Both the position numbers and the translations under genes were made by a program. This document shows positions 8,696 through 17,441 of a DNA stretch of 64,000 nucleotides, piece by piece. The stretch is from NCBI RefSeq assembly GCF_016463975.1, contig NZ_JAEMNX010000002.1, positions 62,001-126,000 of the forward strand, given 5' to 3'. Source of the DNA: Marinomonas transparens. GTDB lineage: Bacteria; Pseudomonadota; Gammaproteobacteria; Pseudomonadales; Marinomonadaceae. Under the pieces are notes generated by a model. The model ran no database searches, was not told where the DNA came from, and saw only the letters and a program-made list of their open reading frames with translations. The stretch's first letter is position 1, and each line of letters opens with the position of its first letter.

Positions 8696-9976
8696 GTGAA
8701 AGACTCAAACGCACCAGAAATTTTTGATTTGATTGGGGTCGGATGTGGCCCATCAAATCTAGCTTTAGCCATCGCATTAGACGAACAAGAACAAAATCTA
8801 AACACCGTATTTTTAGAAAAACAAGTGGACTACAGCTGGCATGGCAATACCATTACAGGTAATAGCTATTTACAAATTTCATTTCTTAAAGACCTTGTCT
8901 CCTTTCGAAATCCAATGAGCTATTACAGCTTTATTAACTATTTAAAAGTGCACAACCGCTTACACGATTTCACTAACCTTGGCACCTTTTACCCTAGCCG
9001 ATTAGAGTTCAATGACTACATACGCTGGGTCGCTAAACAGTTCTCTCATCAATGCCAATACGATGCAGAAGTCATTGCGATTGAACCGATCAAAACAGGC
9101 GATACTGTCACGTCATTGAATGTACTTTCTCGTGACCATGATGGCAAAGAAACCTCTCGCATCACTCGCTCACTGGTCGTTGGCACAGGCGGAAAACCTT
9201 ACATTCCAGAGCCTTTTAAAACCTTAAAAACCGACTCACGCGTTTTTCACCACTCTACTTATTTAAAGTCTGTAAAACTTAAAACCTGTAACACAGAAAA
9301 AAGAGTGTCCATTGTCGGTGGAGGACAAAGTGCGGCAGAAGCATTCCTAGATATTTATGAGAATGACCCATCTATAAAAATTGATTTGATCGTCAGAGGT
9401 TCATCATTGAAGCCTTCAGACTCAAGCCCTTTTGTTAATGAGATATTCGCGCCGAAAGCAACAGATGCCATGTTCAACATGACAGACCATCACCGCGCCG
9501 AAACACTGAAAGAGTACCATCACACAAATTACGCTGCGATCGATCTGCCAATGATCGAACAGATATACAGCATTTTATACAAACAAAAAATCACCGGTGA
9601 TATTCGCCACAGACTTTTGCTTAATACGAGTGTTGAAGCCTCTAGCGCTCAAGAAAATGGCATTTCACTAAACATCATCAACTCATCGAATGGTTCATCC
9701 GAAAGCAATGTTTATGACCAGGTTATTTTGGCCACGGGTTACGAGCGTAATGCACACCGAGAGCTGCTTTCCTCTCTATCTGATTATACAAAAGATTTTG
9801 AAGCCGATAGAGACTACCGACTGCTGTCTGACCCGCGTCTTCAAACGCCTATTTATCTACAGGGTTATTGTGAACACAGTCATGGGATTAGTGACACCTT
9901 ACTTTCCATACTGGCAACACGATCAGGAGAGATCACCACGTCTCTATACAACGCCCTAAATTCAACCAATAAGTAA
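8696..9976 (+). CDS. flavin-dependent amine/ornithine/lysine N-monooxygenase
   Basis: A 426-aa enzyme of the SidA/PvdA/IucD family. It shows the FAD-binding GVGCGPSN at residues 13-20, an NADPH-binding SIVGGGQSA near 204 and the family's substrate-side LATGYERN near 344. These enzymes hydroxylate the terminal amine of ornithine, lysine or a diamine, giving the N-hydroxy group of hydroxamate siderophores. The GTG start at 8696 has AAGGG 8 bases before it. It lies between the salicylate synthase and the NRPS. No acyl- or formyltransferase and no amino-acid decarboxylase accompany it, so either the N-hydroxy group is acylated by the NRPS itself or helper genes are elsewhere. The exact amine substrate is unresolved. 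Confidence 0.88.
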   Translation: MKDSNAPEIFDLIGVGCGPSNLALAIALDEQEQNLNTVFLEKQVDYSWHGNTITGNSYLQISFLKDLVSFRNPMSYYSFINYLKVHNRLHDFTNLGTFYPSRLEFNDYIRWVAKQFSHQCQYDAEVIAIEPIKTGDTVTSLNVLSRDHDGKETSRITRSLVVGTGGKPYIPEPFKTLKTDSRVFHHSTYLKSVKLKTCNTEKRVSIVGGGQSAAEAFLDIYENDPSIKIDLIVRGSSLKPSDSSPFVNEIFAPKATDAMFNMTDHHRAETLKEYHHTNYAAIDLPMIEQIYSILYKQKITGDIRHRLLLNTSVEASSAQENGISLNIINSSNGSSESNVYDQVILATGYERNAHRELLSSLSDYTKDFEADRDYRLLSDPRLQTPIYLQGYCEHSHGISDTLLSILATRSGEITTSLYNALNSTNK

Positions 9977-10112
9977 AAAGAAGTGTCTAGCGCTCTTATC
10001 TGACCATCCCAAGATCATGCTAATAAACGGTCAGTATGAGTAGGCAGTTCCCATGCCGACTCAAGAGCCCATTGCTGTTTAAAACCAGAGCTCTCTTTTA
10101 CAACAAGGCTTA

Positions 10113-13100
10113 ATGACAATGAATATCGCACAAAGGCAATTACTGCTAAAACGGTTAGCTAAATCTCGCGGCTTAGATGTATCCACCCATCTAGATCCTT
10201 CTAGAAACATACCGCATTTAGAAAATACGCTGTCAGTGCCTCTTTCTCACGCCCAAGAAAGAATGTGGTTTCTTCATCAATTAGACCCTAGCTCATCGGC
10301 CTACAATGTATGCGTTCTTTGGCACTTTAAAGGGCCGCTAGACCACAAAGCACTTAAAGAAAGCGCTGTTCGAATTTCCATGCAGCACAGTATTTTTAGG
10401 ACGCTTTACTATACCAATGACGAGGGTAACTCTAGACAAAAAATAGTGCCAAGCTTACCGCCTGAATGGCACACAGAAGACCTGAGAAAGTACGAGAAAA
10501 AAGAGCAAAATGAAAAGCTCAATGCGATTGCTCAAAAAGCCAGCACAGACCCTTTTGATTTAACCCAAAAAAGTGGCTTACGCTTAATACTCACCGCTCT
10601 TGATGATGATTATCATGTGTTGGTTATGATCGGCCAGCATATTGCGTGGGACGGCCCGTCATTCGGCATTTTTTCCAATGAGCTTGCCCATGGCTATACC
10701 TTATCCCTAAAAAACGACACACCTAATCAGTCATCGACGCCATTACAATACGTAGATTTTGCTAACTGGCACCGTCAACAATGGCAAACCAACACAGAAA
10801 AACGCGAGACGGCCCTAGCCTTCTGGCAAAAAGAGCTTTCACCATTACCCGAAAAGCTAGACTTCCCTACTGACTTTGTTCGCACAGCAGGGAATGATGA
10901 GTCTGGTGGCTGGTGCAGCACAAATTTAGACAAGACCACAACGGCCTCTTTGCAGAAACTGTGTGCTGAAGAGCAGGTTACCCCTTTCGAAATTTTAATC
11001 ACCACGATTGCTATTCTTATCACTCGCCTAGCACGGGCCTCTGAAATAACCATTGGCACTGTTGCCTCTCACCGCAACATGCCGGAGCTAAATGATGTAA
11101 TCGGCAACTTTGGTAACGTGGTTCCTATTCGTTTAAAGGTATCACCAAGTTTTAGCTTTCGTCAGCAATTACAACAGTGCGCCAAAGTCTGTCGTGTGGC
11201 CTTTTCAAACTCAGACATTCCATTTGAACATTTATTAGAACAACTGGATGTACCTCGTGGAGAATCCTCTAATCCTTTATTAGATACCATGGTGACCTTC
11301 TTAGCCCACGGTATGAAACCACCAGAGATGGATGGCTTAAATGTAGAATGGCGCAAGCACTTTAATGGTACAACTCAGACCGATTTATCCTTCGACGCCT
11401 TATTGCAAAACGACTGCTTACAGATACAAGCCACTTGGAGAAAGTCTCTTTTCCACGCCGACACCATACCAAAGCATTTGCAACGTTTGGCAAATTTACT
11501 GCGTACATTTGCTAACACTCCTGATCAGACTATCGCCGCAGAAAGTCTATTACTCAAAGAAGAATACAGTCAGCTTATTGACTCATGGGGACACCGCCCA
11601 GCGCTCTCGAAAAAAGCGCCAACCGTCATTGATTGGTTTGAAAACATAGTCAATGAAAAGCCAAAAGACATTGCGGTTTACCAAACTCGCGCACTGAAAA
11701 AACAAGATAAAAAAGACGCCACAAAACCCGAAGAAAAATTGGATTTTGAAACCTTAAATGCACGAGCAAATGCTTTAGCTCGCTGGCTCATCAAGCAAAA
11801 TATCGGGCCAGAAAAACAAATCGCTATTTGCTTACCTCGTGAAAAAGACTGGTTTGTTGCCATGCTAGCCATCTTAAAAGCAGGCGCCTCTTTTATCCCT
11901 ATTGATCCAAATTACCCAAGCGATTACATAGACAGAGTGGTTCGCCTTGCGGAACCATCCTTCATATTTATTAATAAACAAGCATCGACAGAAAGCGCTT
12001 TGACAGACGCCATCACACAGCAAAGTGGCAAACTTGTCGACCTTCATACTGCCGAAGCGGCCGCGATGGAAGAAGGCTTATCCAACACCAACGTATTGGA
12101 CAATGAGCGTCTCGAAAAACTGTTACCAGAACACCCTGTGTATACGGTCTTCACTTCTGGTTCCAGCGGTCAACCCAAAGGGGTTGTCATCCCTCATTCC
12201 GCCTTAGCCAACTTACTTAGCAGTCATAAACAAGACCTTTATGAAGCCGCCATAAAGCGCACAGGTCGAAGCACCCTACGAGTAGGCCACGCATGGTCAT
12301 TGGCTTTCGATGCCTCTTGGCAGCCTAATTTATGGATGTTTGAAGGCCATGAATTGCACTTATTTGATACCGACGTCATGCAGGACCCTATTGCTCTGGC
12401 CCAAGAAATCATTCAAAGGAAACTGGATTTTATCGAGCTAACACCGGGCATGTTAGACGAAGTTCTGCCTTGGTTAGAATCCGGGGTTACCTTACCAAGT
12501 GGCGAATACCTAGCAGGCCATATCCCAGCCTTACTTGGCTTTGGTGGCGAAGCAGTCAAAGCCCAACTTTGGCAAAAAATGATCGACCTAGAACAGACCA
12601 CTGGCTTCAACCTGTATGGGCCAACTGAAACCACAGTCGACACCATGATTGCCCGTGCAGAGCCAAACAAATCCCCAAGCATTGGTATGCCAATATGGGG
12701 TGCACATGCTTATGTTCTGGACAAAAGTATGCAACTCGCACCACCTGGTATTCCCGGTGAGTTGACCATTTCAGGAGAAGGCTTAGCAAGAGGTTACCTT
12801 GGTCGTGGCGACCTTACCGCCAGCCATTTTGTCGCAAACCCTTATGGCGCGCCTGGCTCAAGACTATATCGCACTGGTGACCGTGTCCGTTGGTTACAAG
12901 ATGGCATGATGGAATACATTGGACGTATTGACGAGCAAATTAAGATTCGAGGTTTCCGTGTAGAACCGTTAGAAGTAGAAGCCTCTGTCGAAAGGATTAT
13001 TCAATTACCTTGTGCAATTGTCGTCAAAAAGCACAACAACAAGGTTCAACTCCTGTGCTTTTATGAGCTAAGCAATCAAACTAATGAGGCAGACATTTCC

Positions 13101-15488
13101 CAATCTCTGCAAAACAAATGCGCTAGCTCCCTACCAGACCACCTAATGCCTAAACATTTCATGGGCATTGAGAAATTACCACGCTTGCCAAATGGCAAAA
13201 TTGACCGTCGCTCTTTGCCCGATATCACCTTATCAGATAGCCATATTGGACGAGAGCCAAGCACAGAACTAGAACATACTTTGTGTGCTCTTTTCGCTGA
13301 TGTATTGGGTCTTAAGAAAATAGGTGTTGATGACAGCTTTTTCGAATTAGGCGGGGACAGTATTTCCGTTATCCGACTCGTCAGTTTGGCTCGTCGGAAA
13401 AACATGCTGTTGTCAGCAAGACAAGTTTTCACCGCCCGTAGCGTGGCCAAAATTGCCCTTGAATTGGAACAAAGCAATACAACCAAGCTTAAAACCCCAA
13501 ATCAGACCTCAAACAACAAAAACGATAAGGCCAACCAGTTAGCAAAGCAAATGGGCTTACCACTTCATAGCTTACTGCCTGTACTTCTCGCCACAGCAGG
13601 CGTTAGTACAGGGCTTATTGCCACCAATAAGCAAGGCAATGTTAACCTTAAAATCCAGCAAACAAAGTGCCTCTCTACGCAAAACGATCAAGCGCTATCG
13701 ATTATGCTGTCTAAGCTCGGGACTGAGTTTACGCACAGCAAACAACTTAGTGCGAAAATTAGAGATTGGTGCTGGCAAATTGCTCGTTCAGAATTCGGTA
13801 TCAACCTTGAAGATCAAGCGGCTACTCACACAATAAACCGTGAGCAAACGCATGATTTCGAGTTTCGTTTCCTCAACCCCTTTGCCACAGCCGATGAAGC
13901 AGAAACAGAGCTCAACCAACGCCATCAGCAAGTAAGCACTGATACCAACAACACAATGGTCAGTATTTTTGCCTACAACCTGCAAGAAGATCCAGAACAG
14001 AAATTGCATTTTGCGGCATTCACAGAATCTTCTAAAATAAGCGACTCAGCGCTTAACAAGCTGCTTGCAGAGTACCAAAGAGTCATCCAATTGTTATCAA
14101 CAGCAGCGGATCAAGAAGCCTCTTTAACAGACTTATTACCAGCAAATTCAAGCACCAAAATCACCACCCCCTTACAACGAAAGATGGTTCTAAACTGCGA
14201 TGATGAAAATGACCCTTGGACCATCCAATTAGAGCTAACACTCACATCATCGTTAGACTCTAAGCATGTTGAAACCACCCTAGAGCGTAATACCCGTCAT
14301 TTATTAAATAAACATGACGTATTGCGTTCTGGTTATTTCAATAATGGCGAGAAAACCTTTATAGCAGAAGACTTACAGCCTGATTGGCAGTATGAAGACT
14401 GGAGCCACTTAACAAAAGCGGATCAAAACAAAAAAATCAATGCGTTCAGAGAAGAGTGGGAATCTTACAGATTCACACTCCACCAGCCACCGCTCATTCG
14501 ATTCATGCTCATTCGTTTAACAAACGGTGATCTTTTAACAGGCAATGAATGGCTACTCTTCATTAATTCCCACCACCTGTTATTGGATGGTTGGTCAACA
14601 CCACGCCTGTTACACGAGCTACTCAATGATGCAGATGATATTGATGCACAAGTCGCACCTACACTGGCTTGGGCGGATTATTTAAGCTGGTTACAAGAAC
14701 AAGATAAAAGCCAATCTTGGTTGTACTGGAATCGTGAACTAGACAGCATAAAAACACCGTCTGTCATTGCACCAGAACGCCAAAGCCGTACGCCAACACA
14801 AGACATATCGGAAGTATTAAGCTCCTCAAAAAATACTTCACTGATCGCAACGGCCAATAAAATAAACACCCCTCAAGCGGCACTTTTCCAACTCGCTTGG
14901 GCTCGCACTATCTCCACCTCTTTAGCCCAAAAAGACGTTGTCTTTGGCTTGTTCGACTCAGGCAGAGCCTTAAACCTAGAGGGCATAGAATCACTCGTCG
15001 GCATGCTTGTACAAGTTGTTCCTATACGGATTAACACAGCCGATAAAACACCGATAAGCGAACAGTTAAAAGAGCTACAAACGAAAAAATTTGAGTGGCA
15101 ATCACTGGTGCCGATTCATCTTGACCACCTTACGGCAACAGAAAAACACGGTGAGTTTTTTGATACCTTGCTAGTGATAGAAAACGCACTAGAAGGCGAT
15201 GCAGAAATAACGCGCGCCTCTCCAAATGCAAAACAACAAACAACCACTGTCGCCAAGATCACCAACCAACGCTGGCGTGACTCGATTGCCCAAAGTCTTG
15301 GATTGTTTGTCTACCCTGGCAAGGAGCTAACGCTTCGACTGTGTTATGACCCCATTGCGCTGAACCACCAATTTGCGCAAGAAGTGTTGCTCAGCTTTAA
15401 AACACATTTGGATGACATAACACAGGAAATAAACGCAGAGACAACATCAAAAGATGAGTCCACAACACCTCGAATAACCACACCATGA
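10113..15488 (+). CDS. nonribosomal peptide synthetase, C-A-T-(partial C)-C
   Basis: 1791 aa. A first condensation domain lies at about 40-480 with QHIAWDG (second, catalytic His of HHxxxDG kept, first replaced by Gln). An adenylation domain spans about 500-1040, with FTSGSSGQPKG near 676, LYGPTETT, YRTGDRV and LPNGKIDR. A carrier domain has FELGGDSIS near 1077. Residues ~1125-1345 look like the C-terminal lobe of a condensation domain without its N-terminal half. A second full condensation domain at about 1350-1780 has an intact SHHLLLDGW near 1485. Aligning by eye gives the A-domain pocket code DAQEGGLVDK; the Glu and second Asp resemble pockets for basic or polar side chains. There is no thioesterase. 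It probably joins the salicyl-oxazoline unit to an amino acid and uses the last C domain for release. An ATG at 10119 is an alternative start. Confidence 0.9.
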   Translation: MTMNIAQRQLLLKRLAKSRGLDVSTHLDPSRNIPHLENTLSVPLSHAQERMWFLHQLDPSSSAYNVCVLWHFKGPLDHKALKESAVRISMQHSIFRTLYYTNDEGNSRQKIVPSLPPEWHTEDLRKYEKKEQNEKLNAIAQKASTDPFDLTQKSGLRLILTALDDDYHVLVMIGQHIAWDGPSFGIFSNELAHGYTLSLKNDTPNQSSTPLQYVDFANWHRQQWQTNTEKRETALAFWQKELSPLPEKLDFPTDFVRTAGNDESGGWCSTNLDKTTTASLQKLCAEEQVTPFEILITTIAILITRLARASEITIGTVASHRNMPELNDVIGNFGNVVPIRLKVSPSFSFRQQLQQCAKVCRVAFSNSDIPFEHLLEQLDVPRGESSNPLLDTMVTFLAHGMKPPEMDGLNVEWRKHFNGTTQTDLSFDALLQNDCLQIQATWRKSLFHADTIPKHLQRLANLLRTFANTPDQTIAAESLLLKEEYSQLIDSWGHRPALSKKAPTVIDWFENIVNEKPKDIAVYQTRALKKQDKKDATKPEEKLDFETLNARANALARWLIKQNIGPEKQIAICLPREKDWFVAMLAILKAGASFIPIDPNYPSDYIDRVVRLAEPSFIFINKQASTESALTDAITQQSGKLVDLHTAEAAAMEEGLSNTNVLDNERLEKLLPEHPVYTVFTSGSSGQPKGVVIPHSALANLLSSHKQDLYEAAIKRTGRSTLRVGHAWSLAFDASWQPNLWMFEGHELHLFDTDVMQDPIALAQEIIQRKLDFIELTPGMLDEVLPWLESGVTLPSGEYLAGHIPALLGFGGEAVKAQLWQKMIDLEQTTGFNLYGPTETTVDTMIARAEPNKSPSIGMPIWGAHAYVLDKSMQLAPPGIPGELTISGEGLARGYLGRGDLTASHFVANPYGAPGSRLYRTGDRVRWLQDGMMEYIGRIDEQIKIRGFRVEPLEVEASVERIIQLPCAIVVKKHNNKVQLLCFYELSNQTNEADISQSLQNKCASSLPDHLMPKHFMGIEKLPRLPNGKIDRRSLPDITLSDSHIGREPSTELEHTLCALFADVLGLKKIGVDDSFFELGGDSISVIRLVSLARRKNMLLSARQVFTARSVAKIALELEQSNTTKLKTPNQTSNNKNDKANQLAKQMGLPLHSLLPVLLATAGVSTGLIATNKQGNVNLKIQQTKCLSTQNDQALSIMLSKLGTEFTHSKQLSAKIRDWCWQIARSEFGINLEDQAATHTINREQTHDFEFRFLNPFATADEAETELNQRHQQVSTDTNNTMVSIFAYNLQEDPEQKLHFAAFTESSKISDSALNKLLAEYQRVIQLLSTAADQEASLTDLLPANSSTKITTPLQRKMVLNCDDENDPWTIQLELTLTSSLDSKHVETTLERNTRHLLNKHDVLRSGYFNNGEKTFIAEDLQPDWQYEDWSHLTKADQNKKINAFREEWESYRFTLHQPPLIRFMLIRLTNGDLLTGNEWLLFINSHHLLLDGWSTPRLLHELLNDADDIDAQVAPTLAWADYLSWLQEQDKSQSWLYWNRELDSIKTPSVIAPERQSRTPTQDISEVLSSSKNTSLIATANKINTPQAALFQLAWARTISTSLAQKDVVFGLFDSGRALNLEGIESLVGMLVQVVPIRINTADKTPISEQLKELQTKKFEWQSLVPIHLDHLTATEKHGEFFDTLLVIENALEGDAEITRASPNAKQQTTTVAKITNQRWRDSIAQSLGLFVYPGKELTLRLCYDPIALNHQFAQEVLLSFKTHLDDITQEINAETTSKDESTTPRITTP

Positions 15489-15504
15489 TCACGGAGAAAT
15501 TAAC

Positions 15505-15717
15505 ATGAGTGACAGTATTTTTGACGATGAGTCGATTTTATTTTTAATTCTAATAAATGATCAAAAACAGTATTCGATCTGGCCAAACATTCTCCCAATT
15601 CCTGATGGTTGGTTGGCTGATAACGGCCCGATGTCTCGCAAAAAATGCATGGACTGGCTCGAAGCCAATTGGACTGATTTACGCCCTATTCAATCTCAAG
15701 AAGAGAAAGCTGTCTGA
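15505..15717 (+). CDS. mbtH: MbtH-like NRPS accessory protein
   Basis: A 70-aa protein with the hallmark MbtH pattern: an N-terminal acidic segment, then QYSIWPNILPIPDGW and a C-terminal MDWLEANWTDLRP. MbtH proteins bind adenylation domains and make them soluble and active. The ATG has CGGAGA 7 bases upstream. The stop overlaps the start of the free-standing adenylation gene by one base (TGATG), so it is translationally coupled to it and a likely partner of that domain, of the preceding NRPS, or of both. Confidence 0.95.
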   Translation: MSDSIFDDESILFLILINDQKQYSIWPNILPIPDGWLADNGPMSRKKCMDWLEANWTDLRPIQSQEEKAV

Positions 15718-17441
15718 TGGATCAATTAATCACCTCCCCTAACCAATCAGGGGACACACTACATGGCCGTTTTGAACAACAAGTACAGATTAGGCCCGAT
15801 AAAATAGCGGTGAGTTACCAAGACCAGCAACTCACCTATAAACAGCTAGATGTATTAGCAAAAGCACACAGTGAAGAGCTTATCAGCCGTGGCATTCAGC
15901 CGGGCGATATGGTGGCCGTCATGCTTTCAAGAAGCGTCGACCTTATTGTGCACATTATTGCTGTCTTGAAGACTGGCGCTTGCTATGTCCCTATTGACCC
16001 TAATTACCCTGCAGATCGAGTGGAATGGGTTATAGAAACCAGCAACCCTGTCTGTTTCATTAGCCGCCGTGAGTTGTGCCAGAACGTATGGCCTGAGCAA
16101 CGTCCTTCTCAGCTAAAAGAACGCTGTTATTTCATTGAATCGGCTCCTCAAGTCAATGTAAACAATCCCCAAGCATCTACTGATACACCTTCCAAACAAA
16201 AGACAGAAAATAACCCGTACTCTGACCTGGCTTATGTAATTTTCACATCCGGTTCCACAGGGAAACCCAAAGGCGTCATGGTTGGTCACAGTCAGGTCAT
16301 TAGCTTGCTAGATGCAGTCACCCCCATGTTAGCCAACGACCATAATGATGTGTGGACACTGTTTCACTCCTTTGCCTTTGATTTCTCAGTCTGGGAAATA
16401 TGGGGAGCACTCACTACTGGGGCGCGTCTATGCATTGTTGCTCAGGAATCCACATGGTCAGCAGATGCTTTCTTAGCCTTATTAAAGCAAGAACAAGTCA
16501 CCATTCTAAACCAAACCCCTTCTGCTTTTTACGCGTTGACGGCTGCGGTCAATGACGCACATACCAAAACAGGGGCAAGACAAACACTGTCATTACGCAG
16601 TGTGATCTTTGGTGGTGAAGCACTCAATCTCAACAAACTGAATGCATGGTGGAAACATTACCCTGAAGGCGCACCACGATTAATAAACATGTATGGCATT
16701 ACAGAAACCACTGTACATGTCACTTGGTTAGAGCTTTCTAAAACGCTCTCTAATAATGATTCAAGCCCTATTGGCCATGCACTCACAGGCCTGCAAGTTC
16801 ACCTGCTCAATGAAAAGCTAGAGCGAGTCAACGAAGGTGAAGTGGGCGAAATATTTGTCAGTGGAAAGCAATTGGCGATCGGCTATTTGAAGCAAGCGGG
16901 ATTATCTGCGAGTCGCTTTGTCGCTAGCCCTTTCCATAAGGGCCAACGCTTGTATCGCTCGGGTGATCTGGCCATGTGGCAGGATGGACAGCTTTTTTAT
17001 CAGGGACGAGCAGATCGACAATTAAAAATCCGAGGTTTTCGTATTGAACCCGGTGAAATTGAATCGGCTATGGAGTCACATCCTGCCGTACAAAATTGCG
17101 CTGTTATACCAAAGCCTGAAAAAGATGGCTCATCACCAAAAAGCTTGATCGCATTTTTGATTGCCACAAAAGCCCCTGACACTGAAATGAATTCAAAAGA
17201 CACGCTCTCAGCACTTAGAAATCATGCAATAAGCCTGCTGCCAGCGCACTATATTCCGACCGAATATGTCTTTCTTTCCTCTTACCCACTTACCGTCAAT
17301 GGCAAGCTTGATCAGGCCGCCTTATTAGAGGTCTGGCAACAAAAATCAAACGCCCCAACCGCTCATGAAAATCGTATGGCGCTTCTTCAAAGTAAGTTAG
17401 CCAAACTCCAACAAAACAACGCCCAAAAGGAGACAGAATAA
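15717..17441 (+). CDS. free-standing NRPS adenylation domain, threonine code
   Basis: 574 aa with a single complete adenylation domain and no carrier or condensation domain. Core motifs: FTSGSTGKPKG near 177, FDFSVWEIW, YGITETT, YRSGDLA, and KIRGFRIEPGEIE near 434; the A10 lysine is in VNGKLD. Residues lining the pocket, aligned to GrsA positions by eye, give DFWNIGMVHK, an exact match to the published threonine code. It should make Thr-AMP and load Thr in trans onto the C-terminal carrier of the next protein, whose start codon overlaps its stop (TAATG). In MbtB or HMWP2 the comparable A domain lies inside the Cy-A-T module; here it is split off. Confidence 0.9.
   Translation: MDQLITSPNQSGDTLHGRFEQQVQIRPDKIAVSYQDQQLTYKQLDVLAKAHSEELISRGIQPGDMVAVMLSRSVDLIVHIIAVLKTGACYVPIDPNYPADRVEWVIETSNPVCFISRRELCQNVWPEQRPSQLKERCYFIESAPQVNVNNPQASTDTPSKQKTENNPYSDLAYVIFTSGSTGKPKGVMVGHSQVISLLDAVTPMLANDHNDVWTLFHSFAFDFSVWEIWGALTTGARLCIVAQESTWSADAFLALLKQEQVTILNQTPSAFYALTAAVNDAHTKTGARQTLSLRSVIFGGEALNLNKLNAWWKHYPEGAPRLINMYGITETTVHVTWLELSKTLSNNDSSPIGHALTGLQVHLLNEKLERVNEGEVGEIFVSGKQLAIGYLKQAGLSASRFVASPFHKGQRLYRSGDLAMWQDGQLFYQGRADRQLKIRGFRIEPGEIESAMESHPAVQNCAVIPKPEKDGSSPKSLIAFLIATKAPDTEMNSKDTLSALRNHAISLLPAHYIPTEYVFLSSYPLTVNGKLDQAALLEVWQQKSNAPTAHENRMALLQSKLAKLQQNNAQKETE

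Noticed and set aside
14160-15488. Epimerisation domain at the end of the NRPS
   Set aside because: The HHLLLDGWS motif and general pattern fit a condensation domain better; an E domain would normally be followed by another module. Not fully excluded without phylogeny.
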